From an uncultured Lachnospiraceae bacterium (GTDB lineage: Bacteria; Bacillota; Clostridia; Lachnospirales; Lachnospiraceae): a stretch of 55,841 bases of DNA. A program made the translations under genes and the position numbers. This document shows, piece after piece, positions 1 to 7,059 of this stretch. The stretch is taken from positions 1 through 55,841 of the forward strand of contig CAJTPO010000001.1 of the NCBI GenBank assembly GCA_910578115.1. The letters are read 5' to 3'. The notes below the pieces were generated by a model. The model saw only the letters and a list, made by a program, of their open reading frames with translations, made no database searches and was not told the DNA's origin. Numbering within the stretch: the first letter of the stretch is position 1; the number at the start of each line of letters is the position of its first letter.

Positions 1-90
1 GGCATATATACTTGTTGCTTACTGTCAAATAAAGGTAAACAGGGCAGAAAAAATGTTGTATCAATGCAACGGATAAGAGAGGTAATAAGC

Positions 91-267
91 ATGGGAAAAA
101 TGATAGTGCTGACGTTTTCGGACAGTGAGGAAACAATCTTTAAGAGGGCGGTTTCCCTCTTAGCAGACGAATTACAGATTGAAGCGGAACAACAACCTGT
201 TTCCTTGCCTGTATTGTCCTTTCAAGGTGGAAATACTGCAACATCAGCGCAGGGTGTTGCGGGATAG
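91..267 (+). CDS. Small hypothetical protein in mobile-element debris
   Basis: A 58-residue reading frame starts at ATG 91, preceded by a usable ribosome site (GAGAGG near 76-81). The product is acidic and has no signal peptide or membrane segment. The middle (RAVSLLADELQIEAEQ) looks helical. I do not recognise the family. It lies beside relaxase debris, so it may be a leftover accessory gene of a conjugative element or a chance frame. An overlapping frame at 179-364 has no convincing start and was not called. Confidence 0.3.
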   Translation: MGKMIVLTFSDSEETIFKRAVSLLADELQIEAEQQPVSLPVLSFQGGNTATSAQGVAG

Positions 268-419
268 GAGAGATGTGCGCCTTACTCGGATTGAGCCGGA
301 TTGTAAAAACCCGACTTATCTGAAAACGGTGTTAGGTAGGCGTTGGGTACAAGTTCAGTGCTGACGCTACAGAAAACGGTACTTTGTAGAACGTTCTTTT
401 TCTAACTTTGGGCAAAAAA
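268..419. other. Gene-poor stretch
   Basis: No supported gene. The only open frame continues from 179 to 364 without a plausible start, and may be the decayed end of a gene. Two copies of GAAAACGGT (around 319 and 371) lie in this segment, but I can assign them no role. Confidence 0.3.
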
Positions 420-451
420 TATGCACCATGCTAATCTTCACATGGTGCATA
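420..451 (-). terminator. Intrinsic terminator of the minus-strand pair
   Basis: A perfect 11-bp inverted repeat (TATGCACCATG, 10-nt loop, CATGGTGCATA) lies 29 bases beyond the stop of the minus-strand gene at 480. Read on the minus strand it is followed by a run of T (the A run at 414-419). It therefore ends transcription coming from 1531 toward 480. Confidence 0.8.
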
Positions 452-479
452 CTCCCGTAACAATTTACGCACAACAAAA

Positions 480-1043
480 TTATTTACTACGCAAAAGACC
501 TCTGTTGATTGCGCCGTACAAGTCTGTTCCATTTTGCTCCTTATTCCCTGTCAGAAGCTTTTCCAATTTTTCCAGAAAAGATACATAAAACTGCCTTTCC
601 TTTACAAGTGCCTGTTGTTCTTCAATACTTATAACCCGATTAGGTTCTAGAGGATGGTCAAAATCATATAAAGCTTTTTGAGTAGCCCGCATTGCAGACT
701 CCACGGAATTACCCAAAATGTCCGTACTATTCGACAACCCGTAATAATGGGCTATAATTTGCTGTATGTGCATATCTGTTATATGAGTCCGTCCATTCTT
801 AGTTTCACCCAATCCGTTTACTCCAACTTCTTTCACTGTCTCCATCCAAGCATCTTTTACAGATTGTGGAGCATTCGGTCCAGCACTCTGTAGCACACGT
901 TCCTCAAAATCCGTTGCCGCTTCATCTCGAAGCCGTTCTTCATTCTTTTCGGTTACATATTGTGCAAATGTAGGAGTCCCGTTACTTTTCTGCATATTTT
1001 CGTATGATATGATATTCTGCCGATAATTAGAATTAACCTGCAT
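480..1043 (-). CDS. Hypothetical cytoplasmic protein, accessory gene of mobile region
   Basis: A 187-residue soluble protein with no signal peptide or membrane segment. I chose the start at 1043 (MQVNSNYRQN) because a GGGGG ribosome site lies 8-9 bases upstream on the minus strand. The longer frame to 1100 would overlap the preceding gene. The sequence is charged and mostly helical, with Asn/Gln-rich ends. It contains a YVTEKNEERLRDEAATDFEE stretch that resembles short proteins carried by Firmicute conjugative elements. The secreted-protein gene at 1064-1531 lies 20 bases upstream on the same strand, so the two are probably cotranscribed and end at the 420-451 terminator. Function is unknown. 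Confidence 0.6.
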   Translation of the reverse strand: MQVNSNYRQNIISYENMQKSNGTPTFAQYVTEKNEERLRDEAATDFEERVLQSAGPNAPQSVKDAWMETVKEVGVNGLGETKNGRTHITDMHIQQIIAHYYGLSNSTDILGNSVESAMRATQKALYDFDHPLEPNRVISIEEQQALVKERQFYVSFLEKLEKLLTGNKEQNGTDLYGAINRGLLRSK

Positions 1044-1063
1044 ATACGCTACCCCCATACAGC

Positions 1064-1531
1064 TTAATGTATATAAAAAGTAATATTCATTGTATTCCAC
1101 GGTGAATTTGCAGATTTGGAACTAGCCTTAAATGTTCCGGCTTCAAAACCATAGCTGTTCTCATATCTCCAAACGCAAGCCCATCCATCGATTATACGAT
1201 CATTATCAAGGTCTATCGCTTTTTTAGATTTCAAGGTCATATTAGTGCTGTTAAGAGTGGCTGAGCGTGTTTTTGCATACCCGATCTCAATCGTTTCAAC
1301 TTCCAACCAAGTCCCGCCGTGATCCAATGTTGTACCAACCTGCGCAAATGACCCCGAACGTTGAATAACTTCTGTTCCACCTTTTTCAGAAGATACGGAA
1401 TACACATAAAACTGTGTCAATGCAGGAGCCGCATCACGCGGTTGTATTTCCGCAGCACTTACAGGAATAACATTAGCAACCAACAACGTACTAACCAACA
1501 TAACACTTAATAACTTTTTGAATTTTTTCAT
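1064..1531 (-). CDS. Small secreted protein
   Basis: A 155-residue protein with a textbook Sec signal peptide: MKKFKK, then the hydrophobic stretch LLSVMLVSTLLVANVIPV, and a likely signal peptidase I site after SAA near residue 27. The mature part, about 128 residues, is rich in Ser, Thr, Gly and aromatics (WLEVETIEIGYAKT, WACVWRYENSYGF), which suggests a small beta-rich extracellular domain. It has two tryptophan clusters and a single cysteine. No lipobox, sortase motif or choline-binding repeat is visible. It is followed by the hypothetical gene at 480-1043 on the same strand. The family is not recognised; secretion is confident and function is not. Confidence 0.7.
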   Translation of the reverse strand: MKKFKKLLSVMLVSTLLVANVIPVSAAEIQPRDAAPALTQFYVYSVSSEKGGTEVIQRSGSFAQVGTTLDHGGTWLEVETIEIGYAKTRSATLNSTNMTLKSKKAIDLDNDRIIDGWACVWRYENSYGFEAGTFKASSKSANSPWNTMNITFYIH

Positions 1532-1765
1532 TTTTCACTCATCTTTTCTATAGTTAAAATATCTAATCAGCCTCGCATATCAATATGTTGTGTTATCTTT
1601 CTTGTTTTATATAAATCTGATTACCCCCTTTCACACACTTTCCACAAATATAGATATGCGTAACTGAATGATTTACTTTGTAATTATCCACTATCTCACT
1701 TTATACTCATATTATTTATCGGTCAGAAAATGAATATTTTAATATATTTCCATCCAAGATTCACT
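1532..1765. other. AT-rich intergenic region holding the minus-strand promoter
   Basis: This 234-base AT-rich gap lies between the secreted-protein gene and the relaxase fragment. It should contain the minus-strand promoter for the 1531-480 pair. No second gene or obvious repeat was found. Confidence 0.3.
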
Positions 1766-2410
1766 TTATAATGACATATCATGCGCCTTTGACCTCTCCT
1801 TTCTCTGCTCTGTCGGCGGTATTGCCTGCTCTACACAACGCTTGACGGTTTCAGCTTCAGCAACTTCATCTTTCAGCTTGCGCATTTCCCGATAAAGGCG
1901 GTCTTTCTGTGCGGTTAGGTCTGCAACCTCAGCTTTCCACGCTTTCGGTCTTAGCTTGGTGTCGCTCCCTAAATGCTCTTTCAGATACCTTTCCGCTCGG
2001 TCATACAGTGCAAGTTCGGTGCGGTAGCGTTCCGCATAATCCTCCTGCTTTTTCGGCTTGGTCTGTTTGTATGCCTTGTGGTAATCCCGATACTGGAGAT
2101 AGTTTTCCGCTTGGTCTATCAGTTCTTTTCGCTCATGGAGTAGCTTTTCTGTCTGCTTTATCTCGCTGTTGGTATTCCAGTACCGTTTTTTCATTTTCGA
2201 TAGCGTTTCCTGCAACTCGGACAGGGTGGAAATGTTATTGACCTGTAAGAAGCTGACCGCCTTTGCAAAGGTTTTCAAATCCCGTATTTTCCCGTAACGG
2301 CTGTCTGGCTGTCCTGCCTGTTGCATAGCCGATTTTAACACGGCACTTGCGTCCACACCTGATGAATTGACAGAGTTCCTTGCCGCAGTAGCGGATGTGA
2401 GCAGCGTCAT
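1766..2410 (-). pseudogene. C-terminal fragment of a conjugative relaxase
   Basis: The 214 residues match what I know of the C-terminal tail of relaxases from Tn1549-like Firmicute conjugative elements. Features are a YGKIRDLKTFAKAVSFLQ segment, a long coiled coil rich in Lys/Glu/Arg (about residues 60-200), and a short terminal motif ending KAHDMSL. The N-terminal catalytic domain, with its tyrosine and histidine triad, is absent. The frame simply starts near 2410, where the sequence changes character and an opposite-strand frame begins. This is a 5'-truncated remnant without nuclease function. It marks the window edge as degraded mobile-element DNA. The fragment identity is from recall of the family, not from a search. 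Confidence 0.6.
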
Positions 2411-2411
2411 A

Positions 2412-2858
2412 TCCCACGATGACGAAAATTATGATTTCTTTACCACAACAATCAGTTTTTCATCATCAGAATTATATTGCGAATATATGGGAGAAGAACT
2501 TACCTTTTCTATGCCGCTCTCCAAACAAAGCAGACCATGCGACTATTTGGATGAGGATGGGGAGACTGTATATGATTTTGGCTGTTTCGTTGAGGCAGAT
2601 GTCGCTTATTCTGTCATCGCCCCGAAACTTGTAACGGTTGCAGAGCGGGATAAGGCGTTGCTGACATTCAAAGAAGAAATGCAAAATTACCTGAATGGTC
2701 TGAGTGAAGCAGAGATTGTGGAAAGTGATCTCAAAAAAATGCTGACAGACAAGTCTGCCGAACTTGCAGACAACCTGTCTACCGAAGCGATGAAGCTGTC
2801 GCCCTGTGAAATTTATATACTTGAAATCCATGACGCAGGAACAGAGATCGTTAAATAA
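2412..2858 (+). CDS. Hypothetical protein, probably 5'-truncated
   Basis: The open frame runs to 2858 and encodes an acidic protein of about 148 residues (ISHDDENYDF... to ...AGTEIVK). In-frame ATG codons exist at 2367, but those first codons lie inside the antisense relaxase fragment. The real 5' end was therefore probably lost at the junction near 2400-2420. The C-terminal half (ERDKALLTFKEEMQNYLNGL) is predicted helical. No signal peptide, membrane segment or known motif is seen. No ribosome site precedes a likely start. It may be a broken accessory gene. Confidence 0.4.
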   Translation, partial: SHDDENYDFFTTTISFSSSELYCEYMGEELTFSMPLSKQSRPCDYLDEDGETVYDFGCFVEADVAYSVIAPKLVTVAERDKALLTFKEEMQNYLNGLSEAEIVESDLKKMLTDKSAELADNLSTEAMKLSPCEIYILEIHDAGTEIVK

Positions 2859-3000
2859 AAATGCAATCGTCTTAGTCTCCTGTCGAAATGAAAAAAGCTG
2901 TGCAGCAGATAAACATTCGGCAGTTACTGGATATTTTGCGGTATAATTGACAGACAGATCATTTATGTGTTATATTTCATGAAAAGCATGTCTTTCGTGA
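2859..3000. other. Short gene-free stretch
   Basis: Nothing supported. This is the transition from mobile-element debris to the acyltransferase region. Confidence 0.3.
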
Positions 3001-3123
3001 CAGGGTGCTGTGGTTGGGGCCTGTGTTTCAAAAGCTGTTTTCCAGGAACAGATGTTTTTGGAAGAAATCTGGAACGAGGCAGAACAGAGAGTGAAAAATA
3101 TCCGGGAGAGACGAAAGGAATAA
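3001..3123 (+). pseudogene. 40-codon 3' end of an unidentified gene
   Basis: The frame is open from just after a stop at 2998-3000 to TAA at 3121. It reads ...VVGACVSKAVFQEQMFLEEI and ends in the charged stretch KNIRERRKE. The amphipathic, Glu/Arg-rich composition looks like a genuine protein C terminus, but there is no start codon. It ends one base before the ATG of the acyltransferase, the spacing of two genes in an operon. I read it as the surviving tail of an upstream operon partner. Family unknown. Confidence 0.3.
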
Positions 3124-3124
3124 A

Positions 3125-3940
3125 ATGACGATGGAAATGGAAACATTATATCGACTGATAGATCTGCAGCCGGAAGTGGTCTGCCGGCTGCGGGCTGTTG
3201 GGGAAGCGTTTGAGCCTGCACTGGTCGAACCGTATCTGGAGCGGTTGTCGCAGCAGCGGACGGCGGCAGAAGCGTACAGGGAGTTAAGTGCCTTTCTGGC
3301 AGAAGATACGGATAACATGAAGATGCTGTACTGTCAGCTGGCGTGCGCGGGACGTGTGTTTGACCGGTATCGGCAAAAAGGGATCGCGGAGAGCATTTAC
3401 ATAGATACGATAAAGTGTTTTACAAGATTTCTGGAAGAATGCAGACAGAAGAACGGGCGGCTGTTTTTTGACAGAGGATGGTGGGCTTACCGGCAGATCA
3501 GTATGTCACTGTTTCGGATCGGTGCTTTGGAATATGAGTTCAGTGAGGAGGAAGGGGAAAAGGTGATCGCGCTGCACATCCCTTCAGATGCGGACCTGTC
3601 GGTGGAGGCGGTGGATCGCTCCATGCAGGAGGCGGACACATTTTTCCGGACCTGTTATCCCGACTATGTCTATGACAGGTATACGTGTGAGTCCTGGCTG
3701 CTGTCACCGGTATTGAGACAGCTGCTGCCGGAACAGTCTCATATCGTCTCTTTCCAGAAGCGGTTCACGATCAAGTCGGTAGACAGGGAAGAGAACGAAT
3801 ACATAGAATGGCTGTTTCAGGTTCCGGCGGATACCGCCTATGAGCAGCTTCCGGTGCGGACAAGCCTGCAGAGGAAGGTCAGGGCGCTGCTTCTTGACGG
3901 CGGGACAGTGGGCGGCGCGTACGGAATCATAAAGGCATAA
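3125..3940 (+). CDS. GNAT-like acyltransferase domain protein (DUF5596/GNAT_C type)
   Basis: A 271-residue soluble protein starting at ATG 3125, after an AAAGGAAT ribosome site. The N-terminal half is helical (about residues 1-130). The C-terminal half carries beta-rich segments (EKVIALHIPSDADLS, then SHIVSFQKRFTIKSVD) and ends VGGAYGIIKA. It resembles the Clostridia family annotated as acyltransferase domain-containing proteins with a NAT_N plus GNAT_C architecture, often next to glycosidases. The substrate is unknown. The gene begins one base after a remnant frame, suggesting it once had an operon partner. The family call is from recall and is moderately sure; the enzymatic role is inferred. 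Confidence 0.6.
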   Translation: MTMEMETLYRLIDLQPEVVCRLRAVGEAFEPALVEPYLERLSQQRTAAEAYRELSAFLAEDTDNMKMLYCQLACAGRVFDRYRQKGIAESIYIDTIKCFTRFLEECRQKNGRLFFDRGWWAYRQISMSLFRIGALEYEFSEEEGEKVIALHIPSDADLSVEAVDRSMQEADTFFRTCYPDYVYDRYTCESWLLSPVLRQLLPEQSHIVSFQKRFTIKSVDREENEYIEWLFQVPADTAYEQLPVRTSLQRKVRALLLDGGTVGGAYGIIKA

Positions 3941-3961
3941 TGAGTTCAAAAGCCAGCTGTT

Positions 3962-4261
3962 TTATTTAGTTTGATTTTCATGCCAGTCTTTTAAAACAGC
4001 TTCTTTCTCATAACAGCTACGTTTGCCGAGGTCAGAAATAGATAACAATTCACAATAATGTGACCAGCTTAATTTAACAGACAGTGTCTGTTGAATTTGA
4101 TAAGCCTGATAAAACCGGCGCATAAACTGGATATTGGAAACAGAGAAACCTTTGCCACATTCTGCAAACAGATTTTCCCACAACGCCATAAGACATGTGT
4201 ACATTACGTTATGTAATATAGTATAATAAAGCCGGAGGTGAAAGTCATGGACGAAAAGCAA
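3962..4261 (-). pseudogene. Remnant of a DUF1016 / YhcG-type PDDEXK nuclease
   Basis: The minus-strand frame contains CGKGFSVSNIQFMRRFYQAY, then QTLSVKLSWSHYCELLSISD and SCYEKEA. This is the conserved core of the DUF1016 N-terminal domain found in YhcG-like PDDEXK nuclease proteins. Full-length members are about 330-370 residues. Here only about 75 recognisable residues remain, flanked by unrelated sequence, and the C-terminal nuclease domain is missing. Its 5' side runs into the promoter and start of the MerR gene, so insertion of the MerR-ABC cargo may have cut it. It cannot encode a working nuclease. Confidence 0.6.
4197..4227 (+). promoter_or_regulatory. MerR autoregulatory promoter/operator
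   Basis: The inverted repeat ATTAC-GTTAT-GTAAT lies at 4203-4217 and TATAAT at 4222-4227. If the -35 is the poor hexamer GTGTAC at 4197, the spacer is 19 bp, the elongated length typical of MerR-regulated promoters. The same repeat sits at the same distance from the -10 before the ABC genes (5092-5106). Confidence 0.65.
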
Positions 4262-5011
4262 ATCAGTACAGGCGAAGTAGCAAAGATTTCCGGGCTTACG
4301 ATACGGACTTTACAGCATTATGATAATATTGGGGTTCTTCCGGCATCAGGACGCACAGAGGGAGGACGGCGTTTTTACACAGAAAGTGATATGATTCAGT
4401 TGGAACATATTATTTTTTATCGTGGTTTAGGTTTTTCACTGAATCAAATTAAAAGAATACTTGCTGAACCTAAAACAGATAAAAATGCCGATGAATTGTT
4501 ATCCGCACAAAAAGTCATGCTGTACAACCAAATATACAATATCCAAAACAGTATTGCCGCTATTGAAGCAAGCCAGGAAATTATCAATGCCGGAAAAACG
4601 CCGCCGTGGACGTTGTTAGCGGCTTTTATGCAGTCACTCGGCAAGGTTGACCTTTCTATCTGGGGGGATTACGAGTTTTCAGAGGAACAGACAGAAGTTT
4701 TTGGGGAACATTTTCAGACATTGGATGATGTTATGGACTTTTACAACACATGGAAACGCCTTTCCATAAAGTCGGCAGCATCCAATGCAGCCGGAATAAA
4801 GCCCGGTGAGGCAATCGCCCAGACACTGGCAATGGAGTGGACGGAAATGGTGCAAAAAGTCACAGGCGGAAATCCTGAACATGAACAGGCATTTCTGGCA
4901 GTTGACAACCAGAGAGAAGTGTGGAATCCTGCTGAACGGGAACTGATTGAAAAGGCAGAACCATTTTTAGAAGAAGCCTTAAACATTTATAATCAAAAAC
5001 AAATTTTTTAA
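4247..5011 (+). CDS. MerR-family regulator with TipAS-like ligand domain
   Basis: A 254-residue regulator. ATG 4247 is chosen over GTG 4238 because GGAGGTG (4234-4240) is its ribosome site. Residues about 5-75 form the MerR winged helix (ISTGEVAKISGLTIRTLQHY, GGRRFYTESD, LGFSLNQIKRIL). A helical linker follows, then a C-terminal helical domain (about 115-250) resembling the TipAS antibiotic-binding fold (FGEHFQTLDDVMDFYNTW; AMEWTEMVQKVTGGNPEHEQ). Such regulators bind a drug and activate an efflux gene by untwisting a long promoter spacer. Twin operators here and before the adjacent ABC exporter suggest it controls itself and the exporter. The inducer cannot be read from sequence. Confidence 0.85.
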   Translation: MDEKQISTGEVAKISGLTIRTLQHYDNIGVLPASGRTEGGRRFYTESDMIQLEHIIFYRGLGFSLNQIKRILAEPKTDKNADELLSAQKVMLYNQIYNIQNSIAAIEASQEIINAGKTPPWTLLAAFMQSLGKVDLSIWGDYEFSEEQTEVFGEHFQTLDDVMDFYNTWKRLSIKSAASNAAGIKPGEAIAQTLAMEWTEMVQKVTGGNPEHEQAFLAVDNQREVWNPAERELIEKAEPFLEEALNIYNQKQIF

Positions 5012-5042
5012 CAAAAATGGAATAAAGGTAAGCAAGGTATCA

Positions 5043-5075
5043 TTCTGGGGCGTATCAGTCCCGGAAATTTTTTTT
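5043..5075 (+). terminator. Intrinsic terminator after the MerR gene
   Basis: TTCTGGG pairs with CCCGGAA (one G-T pair, 10-nt loop), followed by A and eight T residues. It separates the regulator transcript from the ABC operon, which has its own promoter just downstream. Confidence 0.6.
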
Positions 5076-5085
5076 GAAAAAACAC

Positions 5086-5116
5086 TTGCTAATAACGTAA
5101 CGTAATGAATTAAGAT
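5086..5116 (+). promoter_or_regulatory. MerR-type promoter of the ABC exporter
   Basis: A -35 TTGCTA (5086-5091), a 19-bp spacer and a -10 TAAGAT (5111-5116). The spacer begins with ATAAC-GTAAC-GTAAT (5092-5106), one mismatch from a perfect inverted repeat and matching the site before the MerR gene. The 19-bp spacing is the hallmark of MerR-activated promoters. Confidence 0.75.
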
Positions 5117-5140
5117 ATGGAAAGAAAGGTTGGTGACAAA

Positions 5141-6055
5141 ATGAAAAATATCATAGAGATTAAAAATTTGTGCAGACAGTTTGATCAGTTTATCGCTGTA
5201 AATAATATCAGCTTTACAGTGAAACAAGGTGAACTGTTCGCGTTTCTTGGAACGAACGGCGCAGGAAAATCTACAACGATCAGTATGATTTGTACATTGC
5301 TCCCGAAAACTTCCGGCAGCATACTTGTAGATGGTTTTGACACAGACAAAGAAGCTGCAAAAGTGAGAAGCCGTTTGGGTGTCGTTTTTCAGACCAATGT
5401 TTTAGACGATTTATTGACGGTTGGAGATAATCTGAATACACGGGCACGTTTTCAAGGGTTATGTGGTGATGAACTCCATTGCAGAATCAATGAATTGCGT
5501 GATGTATTTGGGCTTTCCGATATTTGGAAGCGTCCTTTCGGAAAACTGTCCGGCGGGCAGAAACGAAAATGTGAAATCGCCCGTGCAATTTTAAACAGGC
5601 CGGAAATTCTTATACTGGACGAACCGACAACAGGGTTAGACCCACAAACACGCACAGCCATCTGGAAACTGATACGGGATATGCAGACGCAGCAGGGAAT
5701 GACCGTTTTTCTCACAACGCATTACATGGAGGAAGCGGCAGCGGCAGACAATGTATTGATACTGGAAAAGGGCAGAATTTGTGCAGAGGGAACACCGGAC
5801 ACATTGAAAAGCAAGTATGGAAAAGACACATTAAAGCTGCGTTTTCCCAATTCAGAGGAGGGTATGAAACAACTGCGGGCAATGGGCTACACCGCAAAGC
5901 AAAAAGCGGATTACGTTTCGCTTTCAATTGAAGATAGCCATGAAGCGCTAAAAATAGTAAACAGCTTAGATGATTTTCTTGATTTTGAATTGATAAAAGG
6001 AAATATGGACGATGTATTTTTAACTGTAACAGGTCATACGGAGGTGCCGAAATGA
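5141..6055 (+). CDS. ABC exporter ATP-binding protein (DrrA-like)
   Basis: A 304-residue ATPase. I prefer ATG 5141 (MKNIIEIKN) because the in-frame ATG 5117 abuts the -10 hexamer. Walker A is GTNGAGKST near residue 40. The signature LSGGQKRK and Walker B ILILDEPTTGLD follow, with the switch histidine in TTHYMEEA. A C-terminal extension of about 80 residues (DTLKLRFPNSEEG...) is typical of the DrrA/CcmA drug-export subfamily. It overlaps the permease gene by four bases (ATGA), so the two form one exporter. Control is probably by the MerR regulator upstream. Drug or peptide export is likely; the substrate is unknown. Confidence 0.88.
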   Translation: MKNIIEIKNLCRQFDQFIAVNNISFTVKQGELFAFLGTNGAGKSTTISMICTLLPKTSGSILVDGFDTDKEAAKVRSRLGVVFQTNVLDDLLTVGDNLNTRARFQGLCGDELHCRINELRDVFGLSDIWKRPFGKLSGGQKRKCEIARAILNRPEILILDEPTTGLDPQTRTAIWKLIRDMQTQQGMTVFLTTHYMEEAAAADNVLILEKGRICAEGTPDTLKSKYGKDTLKLRFPNSEEGMKQLRAMGYTAKQKADYVSLSIEDSHEALKIVNSLDDFLDFELIKGNMDDVFLTVTGHTEVPK

Positions 6056-6978
6056 AAGAAATACGTGTATTAACTGGCAGAACAATGAAACTTTATCTGA
6101 AAAACCCATTATCCATTTTGTTCTCGTTTGTTTATATGCTGTTATTCATAGTCCTGATCAGTCTGTTTCTTGGTGACTATATGGCAAAAGGAATGATGGA
6201 CGTATACGCCGAAGTGGAGGGAATGGACTTTGCCCATATACGCTGGCTGGTTGACACAACATCAATGGCGGGCGTATTGATGATCAACTGCATCCTGGTT
6301 CCCCTCAATGTACTTACAATCATGGTACAGGACAGTAATGATAATCGGTTAGACAGCTTCCTTGTCAGTGCAGTCGCCCGTAACAAGCTGGTTGTCGGTT
6401 ATTGGTTAGCCCCGTTTCTTGTAGGCATTGTGATGAATATACTCTGCCTGTTCCTGTCAGAGGGATTTATCGTAATGAACGGCGGCGAATGGTTAAGTAT
6501 GCGGAGCAATTTGGAAATGACAGGCTTAATTATTGCAAACACATTTTCGGCAACAAGCATACTTTTTGTGGCAGCCATGTTGACAAAAAGCGTAAGCCTG
6601 TACAGTACATTTACAGGAATTATGTCTGCGCTGGTTGGCTTTCTTACAGGGGCATTTTTACCAATAGGCATGTTTCCCGCAAATATCCAAAAAATATTCG
6701 CACTCGTTCCAGCCCATCATGGTGCGACGCTTATGCGCAGAGTCATGACAAGAGAACCGCTTATGGCAACTTTTGGAAATGTAACAGACCAGACAGTGAA
6801 AGGCACGTATATGACAGCGAAAGAAATTATAGATATATATGCGTCTGAAAATGGAATCACTTATATGTTTGGAAATGTACAGTTTCCGGTTTCTGCAATG
6901 CTTATCATAGTGATTGGTTCAGGTCTGTTATTTATGGCATTTAGCATTATTTGGATGGAGCATTACAAAAAGCATTAG
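6052..6978 (+). CDS. ABC-2 type exporter permease
   Basis: A 308-residue membrane protein translationally coupled to the ATPase by an ATGA overlap. About six hydrophobic segments are visible: near residues 20-40, 80-95, 120-140, 165-185, 195-215 and 285-305. This is the usual ABC-2 permease layout, with a large loop between the first two and another before the last. The loop around residues 215-280 is hydrophilic. It forms the membrane half of the exporter with the gene at 5141. Base composition is AT-rich compared with the GH30 gene next door, consistent with acquired cargo. A strong terminator follows at 6982. Confidence 0.85.
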   Translation: MKEIRVLTGRTMKLYLKNPLSILFSFVYMLLFIVLISLFLGDYMAKGMMDVYAEVEGMDFAHIRWLVDTTSMAGVLMINCILVPLNVLTIMVQDSNDNRLDSFLVSAVARNKLVVGYWLAPFLVGIVMNILCLFLSEGFIVMNGGEWLSMRSNLEMTGLIIANTFSATSILFVAAMLTKSVSLYSTFTGIMSALVGFLTGAFLPIGMFPANIQKIFALVPAHHGATLMRRVMTREPLMATFGNVTDQTVKGTYMTAKEIIDIYASENGITYMFGNVQFPVSAMLIIVIGSGLLFMAFSIIWMEHYKKH

Positions 6979-6981
6979 TTT

Positions 6982-7025
6982 CAGGGCTGTTGTTGACCGG
7001 AAGGTCTATGCAACAGCCCTGTTTT
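6982..7025 (+). terminator. Intrinsic terminator of the exporter operon
   Basis: A perfect 11-bp stem (CAGGGCTGTTG at 6982-6992, CAACAGCCCTG at 7011-7021) with an 18-nt loop, followed by TTTT. It lies between the convergent exporter operon and the GH30 gene. Confidence 0.85.
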
Positions 7026-7059
7026 ACATCGCACTGCGGCGGAACGGAATTGGTCGCGG

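Noticed and set aside
179..364. 61-codon frame in the first 400 bases
   Set aside because: No ribosome site, overlaps another frame, composition not protein-like enough to call.
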